In this document: one piece after another, positions 1 to 9,257 of the stretch
Position numbering within the stretch: the stretch's first letter is position 1
How the letters are laid out: every line of letters starts with the position of its first letter
Assembly: GCA_949285555.1 (NCBI GenBank)
Contig: CASDYG010000005.1
Span: forward strand, 62,001 to 126,000
Length of the DNA stretch: 64,000 nucleotides
Source of the DNA: an uncultured Eubacteriales bacterium
GTDB lineage: Bacteria; Bacillota; Clostridia; Peptostreptococcales; Anaerovoracaceae
Direction of reading: 5' to 3'
Program-made: the position numbers and the translations under genes
Notes under the pieces: model-generated
The model's input: only the letters and a program-made list of their open reading frames with translations
Told to the model about the DNA's origin: nothing
Databases searched by the model: none

Positions 1-111
1 ATTATAGGATACTCCATCTTCTAGAGGATGAATATTTTCAAATAGATGTATTCTCTTGTCATTTGCACCTACCCAATATAGGTCATCTGTTACTTTTCTA
101 ACGCAATGCAT
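1..111 (-). CDS. flavodiiron protein (FprA-type), N-terminal 37 codons only
   Basis: Partial gene running off the left edge on the minus strand. The visible N-terminus has the hallmark opening of A-type flavoproteins: a VTDDLYWVGAND segment, then LFENIHPLEDGVSYN, which in this family leads into the metallo-beta-lactamase di-iron domain. Such proteins reduce O2 to water or NO to N2O in the cytoplasm of anaerobes, usually taking electrons from rubredoxin. The ATG overlaps the stop of the upstream gene by one base (TAATG), so the two are translationally coupled. The upstream gene ends in a rubredoxin domain, the expected donor. The catalytic iron ligands and FMN domain lie outside the window, so the call rests on the N-terminus and context. 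Confidence 0.8.
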   Translation of the reverse strand, partial: MHCVRKVTDDLYWVGANDKRIHLFENIHPLEDGVSYN

Positions 112-2039
112 TATTTATCCTCCTTTTTCACTTCCTCAACCTTAACGAATGCTGTCTTCTCTTCACCGCAAATAGGGCAGATCCACTCTTCAGGCAATGC
201 TTCAAAAGTAGTACCTATTCCTACGCCGTTTTCTTCATCACCGATTTCTGGATTATATTCATATCCACAACCGTCACATACATATAGATCCCAGTGTGAA
301 GGCTCCTTAAGAATAGTAGCCTTTCTCATCTTGACTCTTGGTGGAGCTGGTTTCTTAGGCTTACCATTATCCAGCGCTTTAGTTAGCAGTGGTATTATTT
401 CTAATACATCTCCTACTATACCATAGTCTGCATTCTTAAATATTGGGGCACTCTTATTCTTATTTATGGCAACGATTGTTGTAGCATCTTTAATACCCTT
501 TAGATGCTGTCCTGCACCTGAGATACCGCAAGCAATGTATAGATTTCCAGTAAATTTTTGACCGGACATACCAACATATCTTTCGATTGGCAGGTATTTT
601 AGAGTCTCTGCTACTGGTCTTGATGAACCAACAGCTGCTCCAGCCTGAACTGCCAGCTCTTCTATAAGCTTCATATTCTTCTTTTCGCCAATACCCTTAC
701 CAGCACTTACTACTCTGTCAGCATCAATTATTGGAGTATTAGGATCAATACCTACTGTGAAATCATAGCCGTCAGCCTTAAGAGCAGCAACCAGATTATC
801 TACTCTTTCTTGTGCCGTTCCAGAAGCAAATATTGTCTTCTTTCTCTGTCCTGTAATAGGTCCCTTATTCTTACCCTTGGCAGCTGCCTGTTTAGGTGCC
901 TTTCCAAGTATATGAGATGCAATAACTACTCTCTGGATTTCGTTTGTACCCTCGTAAATAGTACAAATTTTAGCATCCCTGTATGAACGCTCAACTTCCA
1001 TACCCTTCAAATATCCGTTACCTCCGAAGATTTGAAGTGCGTCATTTACCACCTCTAATCCGATGTCAGAAGCATACTGCTTTGCCATTGCACTTTCCAT
1101 ACCATAAGGCTCATGATTGTCTTTCAGCTCTGCAGCGGAGTATACTAAGAATCTAGCGCATCGTATTTTTGTAGCCATATCGGCAATCTTAAATGAGTTA
1201 ATCTGCTGGTGAGCGATTGGCATACCAAACTGCTCTCTTTCAAGAGCATATTCTACAGCATGCTCATATGCTCCCTGTGCAATTCCCAGTGCCTGAGCTG
1301 CAATACCAATTCTTCCTCCGTCTAAAGTAGCCATAGCGATCTTAAATCCCTGGCCTTCCTTGCCAAGAAGATTCTCCTTTGGAACCTTAACATCATTGAA
1401 AATCAGCTCTGCTGTTGAGCTTGAGCGAATACCTAGCTTATCGTAATGATCTCCATATTCGAAGCCTTCCCAGCCCTTTTCAACGATGAATGCACTAATT
1501 CCTCTAGTCCCAATGTTTGGAGTAGTAACAGCAAACACCACATATGTATCGGCAATTGGTGCATTGGTAATAAAGATTTTACCACCATTTAAAATGTAAT
1601 GATCTCCATTAAGTACTGCTGTAGTTTCAGTACCACCAGCATCACTTCCTGCATTTGGCTCAGTCAACCCAAAGGCTCCTAATTTTTCTCCCTTTGCAAG
1701 AGGTACCAAATATTTTTTCTTTTGCTCTTCAGTACCAAATGCGTAGATTGGATAAGAACCAAGAGATGTATGAGCAGATAGAATTACTCCAGTACCACCA
1801 TCTACCCTAGACAGCTCTTCTACAGCTATAGCATAGCTCATATTGTCTAGGCCTGCACCACCATATTCCTTTGGAAATGGTATACCCATAAGACCCATTT
1901 CACCCATCTTTTTTACAATTTCATGAGGGAATTTGTTTTCCTTATCTAAACTAAAAGCAATAGGCTTAACTTCCTCTTCTGCAAGCTTTCTAACCTTTTG
2001 CCTCATTTCCTCATGTGCCTCAGTAGTTTTATAAAGCAT
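111..2039 (-). CDS. acyl-CoA dehydrogenase / EtfA FAD-domain / rubredoxin fusion
   Basis: 642-residue fusion. Residues 1-380 form a complete acyl-CoA dehydrogenase (FGLTEPNAGSDAGG flavin motif; catalytic glutamate E363 in IYEGTNEIQR). About 436-558 match the C-terminal FAD domain of electron-transfer flavoprotein alpha (SGQKFTGNLYIACGISGAGQ, then VAINKNKSAPIF and ADYGIVGD); the N-terminal EtfA domain is missing. Residues 586-632 are a rubredoxin with iron ligands C588, C591, C621 and C624. The start was chosen at the ATG preceded by AGGAGGT rather than the 39-codon upstream extension, which crosses the promoter. Electrons could run acyl-CoA to FAD to FAD to Fe and on to the flavodiiron protein encoded next. 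No EtfB is visible. Reaction and acyl chain length are inferred from families, not shown. Confidence 0.92.
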   Translation of the reverse strand: MLYKTTEAHEEMRQKVRKLAEEEVKPIAFSLDKENKFPHEIVKKMGEMGLMGIPFPKEYGGAGLDNMSYAIAVEELSRVDGGTGVILSAHTSLGSYPIYAFGTEEQKKKYLVPLAKGEKLGAFGLTEPNAGSDAGGTETTAVLNGDHYILNGGKIFITNAPIADTYVVFAVTTPNIGTRGISAFIVEKGWEGFEYGDHYDKLGIRSSSTAELIFNDVKVPKENLLGKEGQGFKIAMATLDGGRIGIAAQALGIAQGAYEHAVEYALEREQFGMPIAHQQINSFKIADMATKIRCARFLVYSAAELKDNHEPYGMESAMAKQYASDIGLEVVNDALQIFGGNGYLKGMEVERSYRDAKICTIYEGTNEIQRVVIASHILGKAPKQAAAKGKNKGPITGQRKKTIFASGTAQERVDNLVAALKADGYDFTVGIDPNTPIIDADRVVSAGKGIGEKKNMKLIEELAVQAGAAVGSSRPVAETLKYLPIERYVGMSGQKFTGNLYIACGISGAGQHLKGIKDATTIVAINKNKSAPIFKNADYGIVGDVLEIIPLLTKALDNGKPKKPAPPRVKMRKATILKEPSHWDLYVCDGCGYEYNPEIGDEENGVGIGTTFEALPEEWICPICGEEKTAFVKVEEVKKEDK

Positions 2040-2060
2040 TAAGCACCTCCTACCATTATT

Positions 2061-2076
2061 TGATAAAATTATATCA
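2061..2076 (-). promoter_or_regulatory. promoter of the dehydrogenase fusion with Crp/Fnr-type palindrome
   Basis: A 5-6-5 palindrome (TGATA, six bases, TATCA) lies just upstream of the fusion gene. It overlaps a minus-strand TATAAT (2073 to 2068) preceded by TG, an extended -10. The geometry equals that of Crp/Fnr-family half sites, although the bases differ from the TGTGA (Crp) and TTGAT (Fnr) consensus. With the Crp/Fnr regulator gene divergent from it, this is the natural operator candidate. Placement over the -10 would suit repression. Confidence 0.5.
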
Positions 2077-2198
2077 CTTTGAGAAATAGTTTTTTGTGGT
2101 AATTGCAACAAAAACATGGTATAATAATGAAAAATTGTACCTTTTTTAATATGCATAGCCTATCAAGGTGAGATATGGATACCTAACTGAGGTGAAAC

Positions 2199-2852
2199 AT
2201 GGATAAAAGACATATCCTTGATAACATTAACAGTGAAGAATTCAGCCAGATGGTTCCTTGCTTTAAGCCAGTTACAAAATATTTTGAACCTGGTGAGGAA
2301 ATCATCTACTACAGTCGTCTTCACCCCTTTGGCAATGTTGAAGAAGTTGCAGTACTTGCAAGAGGGGATGCACGTCTTGAGATTATAAATCAAGCTGGAG
2401 AGAATTTAATACTTGAGACCTATCATGAAGGTGATGTATTTGGCGAGCTTTTTTCTCTGCCTTTAGAAAGCTACAGTTATGTGGTCATTGCTGAAAAAAA
2501 ATGTAAGGTTGTTTTCTTAAATTACGAGCACATTATAAAGCCATGTGATAAGGTGTGTAATCATCACTCACAGCTCATTAGCAACCTTTTTATTATGACT
2601 GCACAAAAGACGCAGGAACTTTCCCTTCATCTGAGCATCATAGGTCAATCAACCACCAGAAAGAAACTAATGGCGTACCTTCTATATTGCTGCGGAGGAA
2701 AAAAAGGGCATTGCTTTGAGATTCCCATGTCTTTAACTCATCTTTCCGACTATCTACAGGTGGAAAGAAGTGCAATGATGAGGGAATTAAAGGTAATGAG
2801 AGATGAGGGTATCATCCATAATCACAGACGAGAGTTTCAAATTTTAAAATAA
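2199..2852 (+). CDS. Crp/Fnr-family transcriptional regulator
   Basis: 217 residues with the two-domain Crp/Fnr plan: an N-terminal cyclic-nucleotide-binding-like beta barrel (about 20-120, including YHEGDVFGELFSLPLE) and a C-terminal winged helix (about 150-215) whose recognition part is LSDYLQVERSAMMRELKVM. The ligand is unknown. There is no N-terminal four-cysteine Fe-S signature as in Fnr, though C116 and C120 lie close together and there are seven cysteines in all, so redox sensing is possible. Start ATG follows GAGGTGA. It is divergent from the dehydrogenase/flavodiiron operon, whose promoter carries a Crp/Fnr-like palindrome, so control of that operon is a reasonable inference. Confidence 0.88.
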   Translation: MDKRHILDNINSEEFSQMVPCFKPVTKYFEPGEEIIYYSRLHPFGNVEEVAVLARGDARLEIINQAGENLILETYHEGDVFGELFSLPLESYSYVVIAEKKCKVVFLNYEHIIKPCDKVCNHHSQLISNLFIMTAQKTQELSLHLSIIGQSTTRKKLMAYLLYCCGGKKGHCFEIPMSLTHLSDYLQVERSAMMRELKVMRDEGIIHNHRREFQILK

Positions 2853-2869
2853 ATGGAGAAATTTATCAT

Positions 2870-3283
2870 ATGAGAGCTAAAGGACTTATTTTAATTGCTG
2901 TACTATGTATATGTATCGTAGGTATTTTAACCTCCTGCACCTCTAGTGAGGATAATACAGAAGTTCCTACTGACGCAAAAAGCTTGACTATTAAGGTATC
3001 AATTCAATATGGTGGAGCAGGCAACCAGCCTGATATTATAAACCAACCTTTTAACATCAATAAGTCCGATACTATGCTGGGCCTTGTGCAGCTTTATGGA
3101 AGCGTAACTGAGATGCCAGTATATATAGAAACTACCGGTAGTACAATATATGGAATTAATAATATTATTAATTCTGATACACATCAGTGGAAATGCTATC
3201 TCAATGGGAAAGAAGTAGCTAAGCTGGCGGATGTTACATTAAAAAAGAATGGAAAAGTAGAATTGAAATATGAGGCAAGGTAG
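2870..3283 (+). CDS. DUF4430-type lipoprotein
   Basis: 137-residue predicted lipoprotein. The N-terminus has a basic start, a hydrophobic segment (about 5-20) and the lipobox LTSC, giving lipidation at C23. The mature part resembles DUF4430, a beta-rich domain also seen in transcobalamin-like proteins: it ends with a HQWKCYLNGKEV segment and a final strand with VELKYEAR. Function unknown; surface binding of a small molecule is possible. It begins 17 bases after the Crp/Fnr gene, probably co-transcribed, with GGAGA as ribosome site, and is followed by a terminator. Confidence 0.7.
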   Translation: MRAKGLILIAVLCICIVGILTSCTSSEDNTEVPTDAKSLTIKVSIQYGGAGNQPDIINQPFNINKSDTMLGLVQLYGSVTEMPVYIETTGSTIYGINNIINSDTHQWKCYLNGKEVAKLADVTLKKNGKVELKYEAR

Positions 3284-3300
3284 AATAAAATAATCGTTGG

Positions 3301-3334
3301 CAAAGGCTGTGTCCAAAGGATACGCCTTTTTTTT
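3301..3334 (+). terminator. Rho-independent terminator after the lipoprotein gene
   Basis: AAAGGC-TGTGTCC pairs with GGATAC-GCCTTT with a one-base bulge and wobble pairs, followed directly by a run of eight T. Confidence 0.8.
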
Positions 3335-3390
3335 GCTTTTTTACCAGCCATAGCTTCCTAGAAGTATCTCTGATATAGATGCCGTTACCT

Positions 3391-3427
3391 AATAAAAAAT
3401 CTCCAAGGATATACCCTGGAGATTTAA
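3391..3427 (-). terminator. terminator of cstA
   Basis: On the minus strand AAATCTCCAGGG and CCTTGGAGATTT form a hairpin, followed by TTTTTATT. It lies 10 bases past the cstA stop and converges with the lipoprotein terminator. Confidence 0.8.
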
Positions 3428-3437
3428 TTTATGCATC

Positions 3438-4913
3438 TTAGCTTTCCTTTGACTCTCTCTTTTTTATTTCAATCACAGGAGCGGCAACAGGTCCCTTCAG
3501 ACCAGGGATAAATGCCTTGATAATAAACAACAATCCGCAAATTACGGCAAATGCCAAGCCTACAGGATATGCTATGTTAGAACCTATCTTAAATCCTTCA
3601 TCTGCAATCAATATATAGGTGGAGCAAACAGCACTCATAAATATTGCTGGAATAGCGGCAATAAGTGAATATACTGCTTTAACATGCCTTGCAATATAAA
3701 CTGCTGCAGCCCATAGAGCAATCATTGCTAGAGTCTGATTTGACCATGAGAAATATCTCCAAACTACTGAATAGTCAATTAAAGAAATGCAATATCCCAC
3801 TCCTAGAAGCGCAGCAGAAAGAGCCAGTCTTACTTTAACATTGGATTGATCAAGCTTAAACCAATCGGAAAGTGTAAGCCTTGCTGATCTGAAAGCTGTA
3901 TCTCCGGAAGTAATAGGACATGCTATTACACCGATCATGGCAAGTAAGCCTCCTACAGGGCCGAGAAGCTTCATTGACATATCATATACTACAGTAGAAT
4001 TACCTCCACCTGCTTCTAATAGCTTAATCAGTCCGCCATCAGTTGTGTAGTAGAATGCTATACCAGCACTTGCCCAAATTAGAGCAATAATACCCTCTGC
4101 AACCATTGCTCCATAGAAGATGCGTCTACCGCTCTTCTCGCTGGTTAATGCTCTTGCTATCATAGGCGACTGTGTAGCATGGAATCCTGAAATAGCTCCA
4201 CAAGCTACTGTGATAAACATAAGCGGCCAGATAGGCTTGTTGGCTGGATGAAGATTCTCAAGTGTCATCTCCATCATTGGACGAGTATCATTGTGATAAA
4301 GCGTCGCTGCTCCCACACCAACTGCCATAAGAATAAGACAAATTCCAAATATAGGATAAAGCTTACCAATTATTTTATCCAGTGGTAGAAGTGTTGCTAA
4401 GAAATAATATGCCAAAATTACGAGCGTCCAGAATTTAATATTCAAACTCTCAGGAGTAAGAAGAGCAATAAGTCCTGCTGGACCTACCATAAATACCACT
4501 CCTACCATCACAAGCAGAATAACAGAGAATGCTCTCATTACCTGCTTCATACCATTACCTAGGTAGGCACCCGTAACCTCTGATATACTTGCTCCATCGT
4601 GTCTAAGGGAAAGCATACCCGCCAAATAATCATGAACACCACCTGCAAAAATTGTACCAAATACAATCCATAAATATACACAAGGTCCCCAAATTGCTCC
4701 AGAAAGAGCACCAAATATTGGTCCCAGACCAGCAATATTTAATAGCTGTATAAGGAAGGCTCTCCACCCTTTGATAGGCACATAATCTACTCCATCTGGG
4801 TGAGCCATAGCTGGTGTTACCCTATCGTCCGGCTTAAAAATACGATCTACAATAGTGCCGTAGATAACATAACCCACTACTAGTACTACTAGTGAAATTA
4901 AGAAAGTTATCAT
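3438..4913 (-). CDS. cstA: CstA-family carbon starvation / peptide-pyruvate carrier
   Basis: 491-residue polytopic membrane protein, the short form common in Firmicutes. Features include the N-terminal QLLNIAGLGPIFGALSGAIWGP segment, FAGGVHDYLAGMLSLRHDG, and later GAISGFHATQSPMIAR and CPITSGDTAFRSARL, all typical of CstA. Around 13 hydrophobic segments fill the length. Family members import pyruvate or small peptides under nutrient limitation; the substrate here is not decidable from sequence. A good GAGGAGG precedes the ATG. It is a single-gene unit with its own terminator. A 12-bp palindrome (AGAGCATGCTCT, 5019-5030) in the upstream region may be an operator. Confidence 0.9.
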   Translation of the reverse strand: MITFLISLVVLVVGYVIYGTIVDRIFKPDDRVTPAMAHPDGVDYVPIKGWRAFLIQLLNIAGLGPIFGALSGAIWGPCVYLWIVFGTIFAGGVHDYLAGMLSLRHDGASISEVTGAYLGNGMKQVMRAFSVILLVMVGVVFMVGPAGLIALLTPESLNIKFWTLVILAYYFLATLLPLDKIIGKLYPIFGICLILMAVGVGAATLYHNDTRPMMEMTLENLHPANKPIWPLMFITVACGAISGFHATQSPMIARALTSEKSGRRIFYGAMVAEGIIALIWASAGIAFYYTTDGGLIKLLEAGGGNSTVVYDMSMKLLGPVGGLLAMIGVIACPITSGDTAFRSARLTLSDWFKLDQSNVKVRLALSAALLGVGYCISLIDYSVVWRYFSWSNQTLAMIALWAAAVYIARHVKAVYSLIAAIPAIFMSAVCSTYILIADEGFKIGSNIAYPVGLAFAVICGLLFIIKAFIPGLKGPVAAPVIEIKKRESKES

Positions 4914-5018
4914 TAGTCCTCCTCAAATAAATTACTTCGTTACATATTCTATCATATCAATATATAATAACTCAATATCTATGTTTAAAAAATATACAAA
5001 AATATTAAGCTTTTTATT

Positions 5019-5030
5019 AGAGCATGCTCT
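5019..5030. promoter_or_regulatory. perfect 12-bp palindrome upstream of cstA
   Basis: AGAGCATGCTCT is a perfect palindrome about 105 bases before the cstA start, next to a minus-strand TATAAA. Its GC content stands out from the AT-rich surroundings. An operator role is inferred only from position and symmetry. Confidence 0.3.
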
Positions 5031-5113
5031 TTATAGTTAGTGATAATTAAATATTTTTTTACATATATCAGTCCAATAGAAAAATCCATTTCAGAATCAA
5101 GATGCTTGCAATA

Positions 5114-5140
5114 AAAAATAGCACCTAAGGGGCTATTTTT
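5114..5140 (-). terminator. terminator of the eno-dtd unit
   Basis: AAAAATAGC and GCTATTTTT flank a short loop with additional CC/GG pairing. Read on the minus strand, the run of T follows the stem. It lies about 30 bases beyond the dtd stop. Confidence 0.75.
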
Positions 5141-5171
5141 ACATGAACCTGTAATATCTTTATTACATTCT

Positions 5172-5621
5172 CTATTTTACAATGCTTTCATCTAAATAAA
5201 TGGTGAATGGTCCATCATTAATCAGAGAAATCTTCATATCTGCACCAAACTCTCCCATCTTAACTGATCCCAGTTCAGCCTCTATAAGCTTTCCCATATT
5301 TTCATATAATACTTTTGCTTTATCAGGATCTCCAGATGCTATGAAGCTAGGTCTATTCCCTTTTTTGCAATCTGCATATAATGTGAACTGTGATACCAGC
5401 ATTATTTCCCCATTTACATCCTTAACTGACAGATTGGTTTTTCCATTTTCATCTGCAAATATCCTCATCTTTAAAAGCTTTGATACATATTTGGATAAGT
5501 AGCTTTCATCATCTTCCTGCCCTACACCCATAAAAACCAAAAGGCCATTACCAATTTGTGAAATAACCTTATTATCTACCTTAACCTGTGCCTCTTTTAC
5601 TCTTTGTATTAAAAGTCTCAT
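5172..5621 (-). CDS. dtd: D-aminoacyl-tRNA deacylase
   Basis: 149 residues, the normal length for Dtd. It carries both signatures: SQFTLYAD around residue 77 and the C-terminal [10 protein letters not shown] (Gly-cisPro type motif region). The enzyme hydrolyses D-amino acids, and glycine mischarged on tRNA-Ala, from tRNA in the cytoplasm. It follows eno by about 40 bases, separated by a GC-rich hairpin; its weak ribosome site may lie in that hairpin's 3' arm. Presence next to a D-serine lyase elsewhere in the window is consistent with D-amino-acid handling but may be coincidence. Confidence 0.95.
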   Translation of the reverse strand: MRLLIQRVKEAQVKVDNKVISQIGNGLLVFMGVGQEDDESYLSKYVSKLLKMRIFADENGKTNLSVKDVNGEIMLVSQFTLYADCKKGNRPSFIASGDPDKAKVLYENMGKLIEAELGSVKMGEFGADMKISLINDGPFTIYLDESIVK

Positions 5622-5631
5622 ATATTAAACA

Positions 5632-5651
5632 GGCTACCTGATAAGGTAGCC
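5632..5651 (-). other. intercistronic hairpin between eno and dtd
   Basis: GGCTACC and GGTAGCC form a perfect 7-bp stem with a six-base loop immediately after the eno stop. On the minus strand it is followed by TGTTTAAT, a poor U tract. The downstream arm contains AGGTAG, the only ribosome-site-like sequence before dtd. It could be a leaky terminator, a 3'-end stabiliser, or a switch that hides the dtd ribosome site. Confidence 0.5.
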
Positions 5652-5660
5652 ATTCCTCCA

Positions 5661-6986
<1,326 letters not shown>

Positions 6987-7020
6987 TTATATTATTTTTA
7001 TGAGACTGGGTCAAATTTAT

Positions 7021-7117
7021 AGCAATATAAAACACTCACAGACAGCCATGCTAATTTATAGCATAATATCCTAACCTTTGTAGAATCTCTGCCGTGAGTG
7101 TTTATGTTCATATTGCT
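7021..7117. repeat. long imperfect inverted repeat between V-ATPase operon and eno
   Basis: Left arm 7021-7044 (AGCAATATAA-AACACTCAC-AGACA) pairs with right arm 7090-7117 (TG-CC-GTGAGTGTTTATGTTCATATTGCT), allowing a few bulged bases. A perfect inner hairpin, ATGCTA-ATTTA-TAGCAT, sits at 7048-7064. On the minus strand this gives a two-storey structure of roughly 97 nucleotides between the V-ATPase stop and eno. The stem lacks a clean U tract, so it is not a simple terminator; a 3'-UTR structure, an eno leader element or a small RNA are all possible. Confidence 0.6.
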
Positions 7118-7183
7118 TTTCCAATAGGCCTTATGATTCAAGCTTATTGCATCCACATGCTGCATGGTCAGTCACAAACAATG

Positions 7184-7870
7184 CTATATTGCCCGCTCCA
7201 TCGCCTCAGCATTTTTCTTTCTCCTATCCTCAATAGCCTCAGTAAGCATCATATCCTTTACCTTCATGAGTCTTGTCTGATTTCCTCTCTCATTTTCATC
7301 AAGCTTCATGGCAATATACTTTATAGTCATTTCCAGCCTTGGAATCATTACATACTCAAGAGCATTTACACGTCTTCGTGTTTTTTCAAGCTCGGCTGCC
7401 AAAAGGGATACTTCTTTTTCCTTAGCTGCCAAATCCAGTAGTAACGGAAAGATGTTTGATAGTCCTTCTATTGCATTATCCAGCTCTCCAGATGTACGTG
7501 CAAAGCCGTAAGGGATTATATTTTCCTCATCATGGGCGCTGGTTTCAAAAGAAAATATCGGAACCCTAACGCTCATAATATTTTTTTCTTCCACCTGTAG
7601 ACTGACTCCTTGTTTAGGATACATCAATGATTCTTCCATTACCTCACTAGACATAATAGCACTGGCCCATGTAAAGTTATCATATACCACCGCAAGGGAT
7701 TTTTCCACCTGTTCTCTCAGCCTGCCATTTTCCTTAGCAAGCTCTAAAAACTCTTTCATAAGCTCATCTCTCTTATCTTTCATAAGCTTATGTCCCCTTG
7801 TTGCTGTTTTTAGCTTCTTTTTCAGAGAGGTAAGCATCATCCTTGTAGGATTTACATTAAGTCTCTCCAT
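7184..7870 (-). CDS. ntpD: V-type ATPase subunit D (central stalk)
   Basis: 228 residues, last gene of the operon. The N-terminal NPTRMMLTSLKKKLKTATRG and GHKLMKDKRDEL are diagnostic of V-/A-type subunit D, the coiled-coil rotor axle inside the A3B3 head. Long heptad regions at both ends (about 5-60 and 130-215) agree with the antiparallel coiled coil. It starts 7 bases after the subunit B stop, with AGGTGG as ribosome site, in the order A-B-D as in Enterococcus hirae ntp. Confidence 0.95.
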   Translation of the reverse strand: MERLNVNPTRMMLTSLKKKLKTATRGHKLMKDKRDELMKEFLELAKENGRLREQVEKSLAVVYDNFTWASAIMSSEVMEESLMYPKQGVSLQVEEKNIMSVRVPIFSFETSAHDEENIIPYGFARTSGELDNAIEGLSNIFPLLLDLAAKEKEVSLLAAELEKTRRRVNALEYVMIPRLEMTIKYIAMKLDENERGNQTRLMKVKDMMLTEAIEDRRKKNAEAMERAI

Positions 7871-7877
7871 GATCCAC

Positions 7878-9257
7878 CTACTCTTCCTCTTCTTCTAAAT
7901 ATTTTTCAATATACTCATCCTTAATTCGCTTAAGTTCGCTCTTAGGAAGAAGTCTCAGAAGCTCCCAGCCAATATTCAGTGTTTCCTCGATGGTTCTATC
8001 CGTTTCGTAGCCCTGTGAAACATATCTTTCTTCAAATTCCTGCGAGAACTTGGCATATTTTAAATCTACAGGACTTAATGCTGCCTCACCTAATATTGCC
8101 ATAAGCTCTAGGGATTCCTTTCCCTTAGCATAGGCAGAGAAAAGCTGATTCATAGTATCCGCATGATCTTCCCTTGTCTTGCCATCACCTATACCCTTAT
8201 CCTTTAATCTTGACAGAGATGGTAATACATCAATAGGTGGCATGATATTCTTTCTGTATAAGTCTCTTGAAAGAATTATCTGTCCTTCAGTAATATATCC
8301 CGTAAGGTCAGGAATTGGATGAGTCTTATCATCCTCTGGCATAGTCAAAATAGGAATCATTGTAATTGAACCTTTTTGTCCTCTTTTTCTTCCCGCTCTC
8401 TCATACATTGTCGCAAGGTCAGTATATAAGTAACCAGGATAACCCCTTCTGCCTGGTACCTCTTTTCTTGCAGCAGATACCTCTCTAAGCGCTTCCGCAT
8501 AGTTGGTAATATCTGTTAAAATTACCAGTACATGCATATCTAGGTCAAATGCCAAATATTCTGCTGCCGTAAGTGCCATTTTTGGCGTTGCAATTCTCTC
8601 TACAGCAGGGTCATTAGCAAGGTTCATAAACATTACAGTCCTGTCGATAGCACCAGTTCTTCTAAAGTCAGAAGCAAAGAAATCAGCCTCTTCGTAGGTA
8701 ATACCAATAGCAGCAAAAACTACAGCAAAATTACTTTCACCACCTATTACTTTAGCCTGTCTTGCAATCTGAGCAGCAAGATTAGCATGAGGAAGACCAG
8801 ATCCTGAAAAGATAGGTAACTTCTGTCCCCTTACCAGAGTGTTTAAGCCATCTATAGCCGAAACACCCGTCTGGATAAATTCTGCCGGGTAATCTCTAGC
8901 AGCAGGATTCATAGGAAGTCCATTTATATCTATTCGTTTTTCTGGAATGATAGGGCTCGCACCATCAATAGGTCTACCCATTCCGTCAAATACCCTGCCT
9001 AGCATTTCGGAAGATACTCCAAGCTGAATACCCTTTCCTAAAAATTTCACGGTACTTTCCTTTAGGTTAATTCCTGCAGAGCTTTCAAAAAGCTGTACTA
9101 AAGCCTTGCTACCGTTAATTTCCAGCACCTTGCATAACCTTTTTTCACCACTAGGAAGGGTGATTTCTCCCAGCTCATCGTAAGTTACGCCCTCTACATC
9201 CTCCACTAGCATCAGAGGACCTACTACCTCAGAAATAGTTTTATATTCCTTAATCAT
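7878..9257 (-). CDS. ntpB: V-type ATPase subunit B (non-catalytic)
   Basis: 459 residues. Regulatory nucleotide-site subunit of the A3B3 head. Typical motifs: [12 protein letters not shown] near the N-terminus, [28 protein letters not shown], where the P-loop of catalytic subunits is replaced by [26 protein letters not shown], and [21 protein letters not shown]. The start overlaps the end of the A gene by 8 bases, with a GGGGG ribosome site inside it, showing tight coupling. Confidence 0.97.
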   Translation of the reverse strand: MIKEYKTISEVVGPLMLVEDVEGVTYDELGEITLPSGEKRLCKVLEINGSKALVQLFESSAGINLKESTVKFLGKGIQLGVSSEMLGRVFDGMGRPIDGASPIIPEKRIDINGLPMNPAARDYPAEFIQTGVSAIDGLNTLVRGQKLPIFSGSGLPHANLAAQIARQAKVIGGESNFAVVFAAIGITYEEADFFASDFRRTGAIDRTVMFMNLANDPAVERIATPKMALTAAEYLAFDLDMHVLVILTDITNYAEALREVSAARKEVPGRRGYPGYLYTDLATMYERAGRKRGQKGSITMIPILTMPEDDKTHPIPDLTGYITEGQIILSRDLYRKNIMPPIDVLPSLSRLKDKGIGDGKTREDHADTMNQLFSAYAKGKESLELMAILGEAALSPVDLKYAKFSQEFEERYVSQGYETDRTIEETLNIGWELLRLLPKSELKRIKDEYIEKYLEEEEE

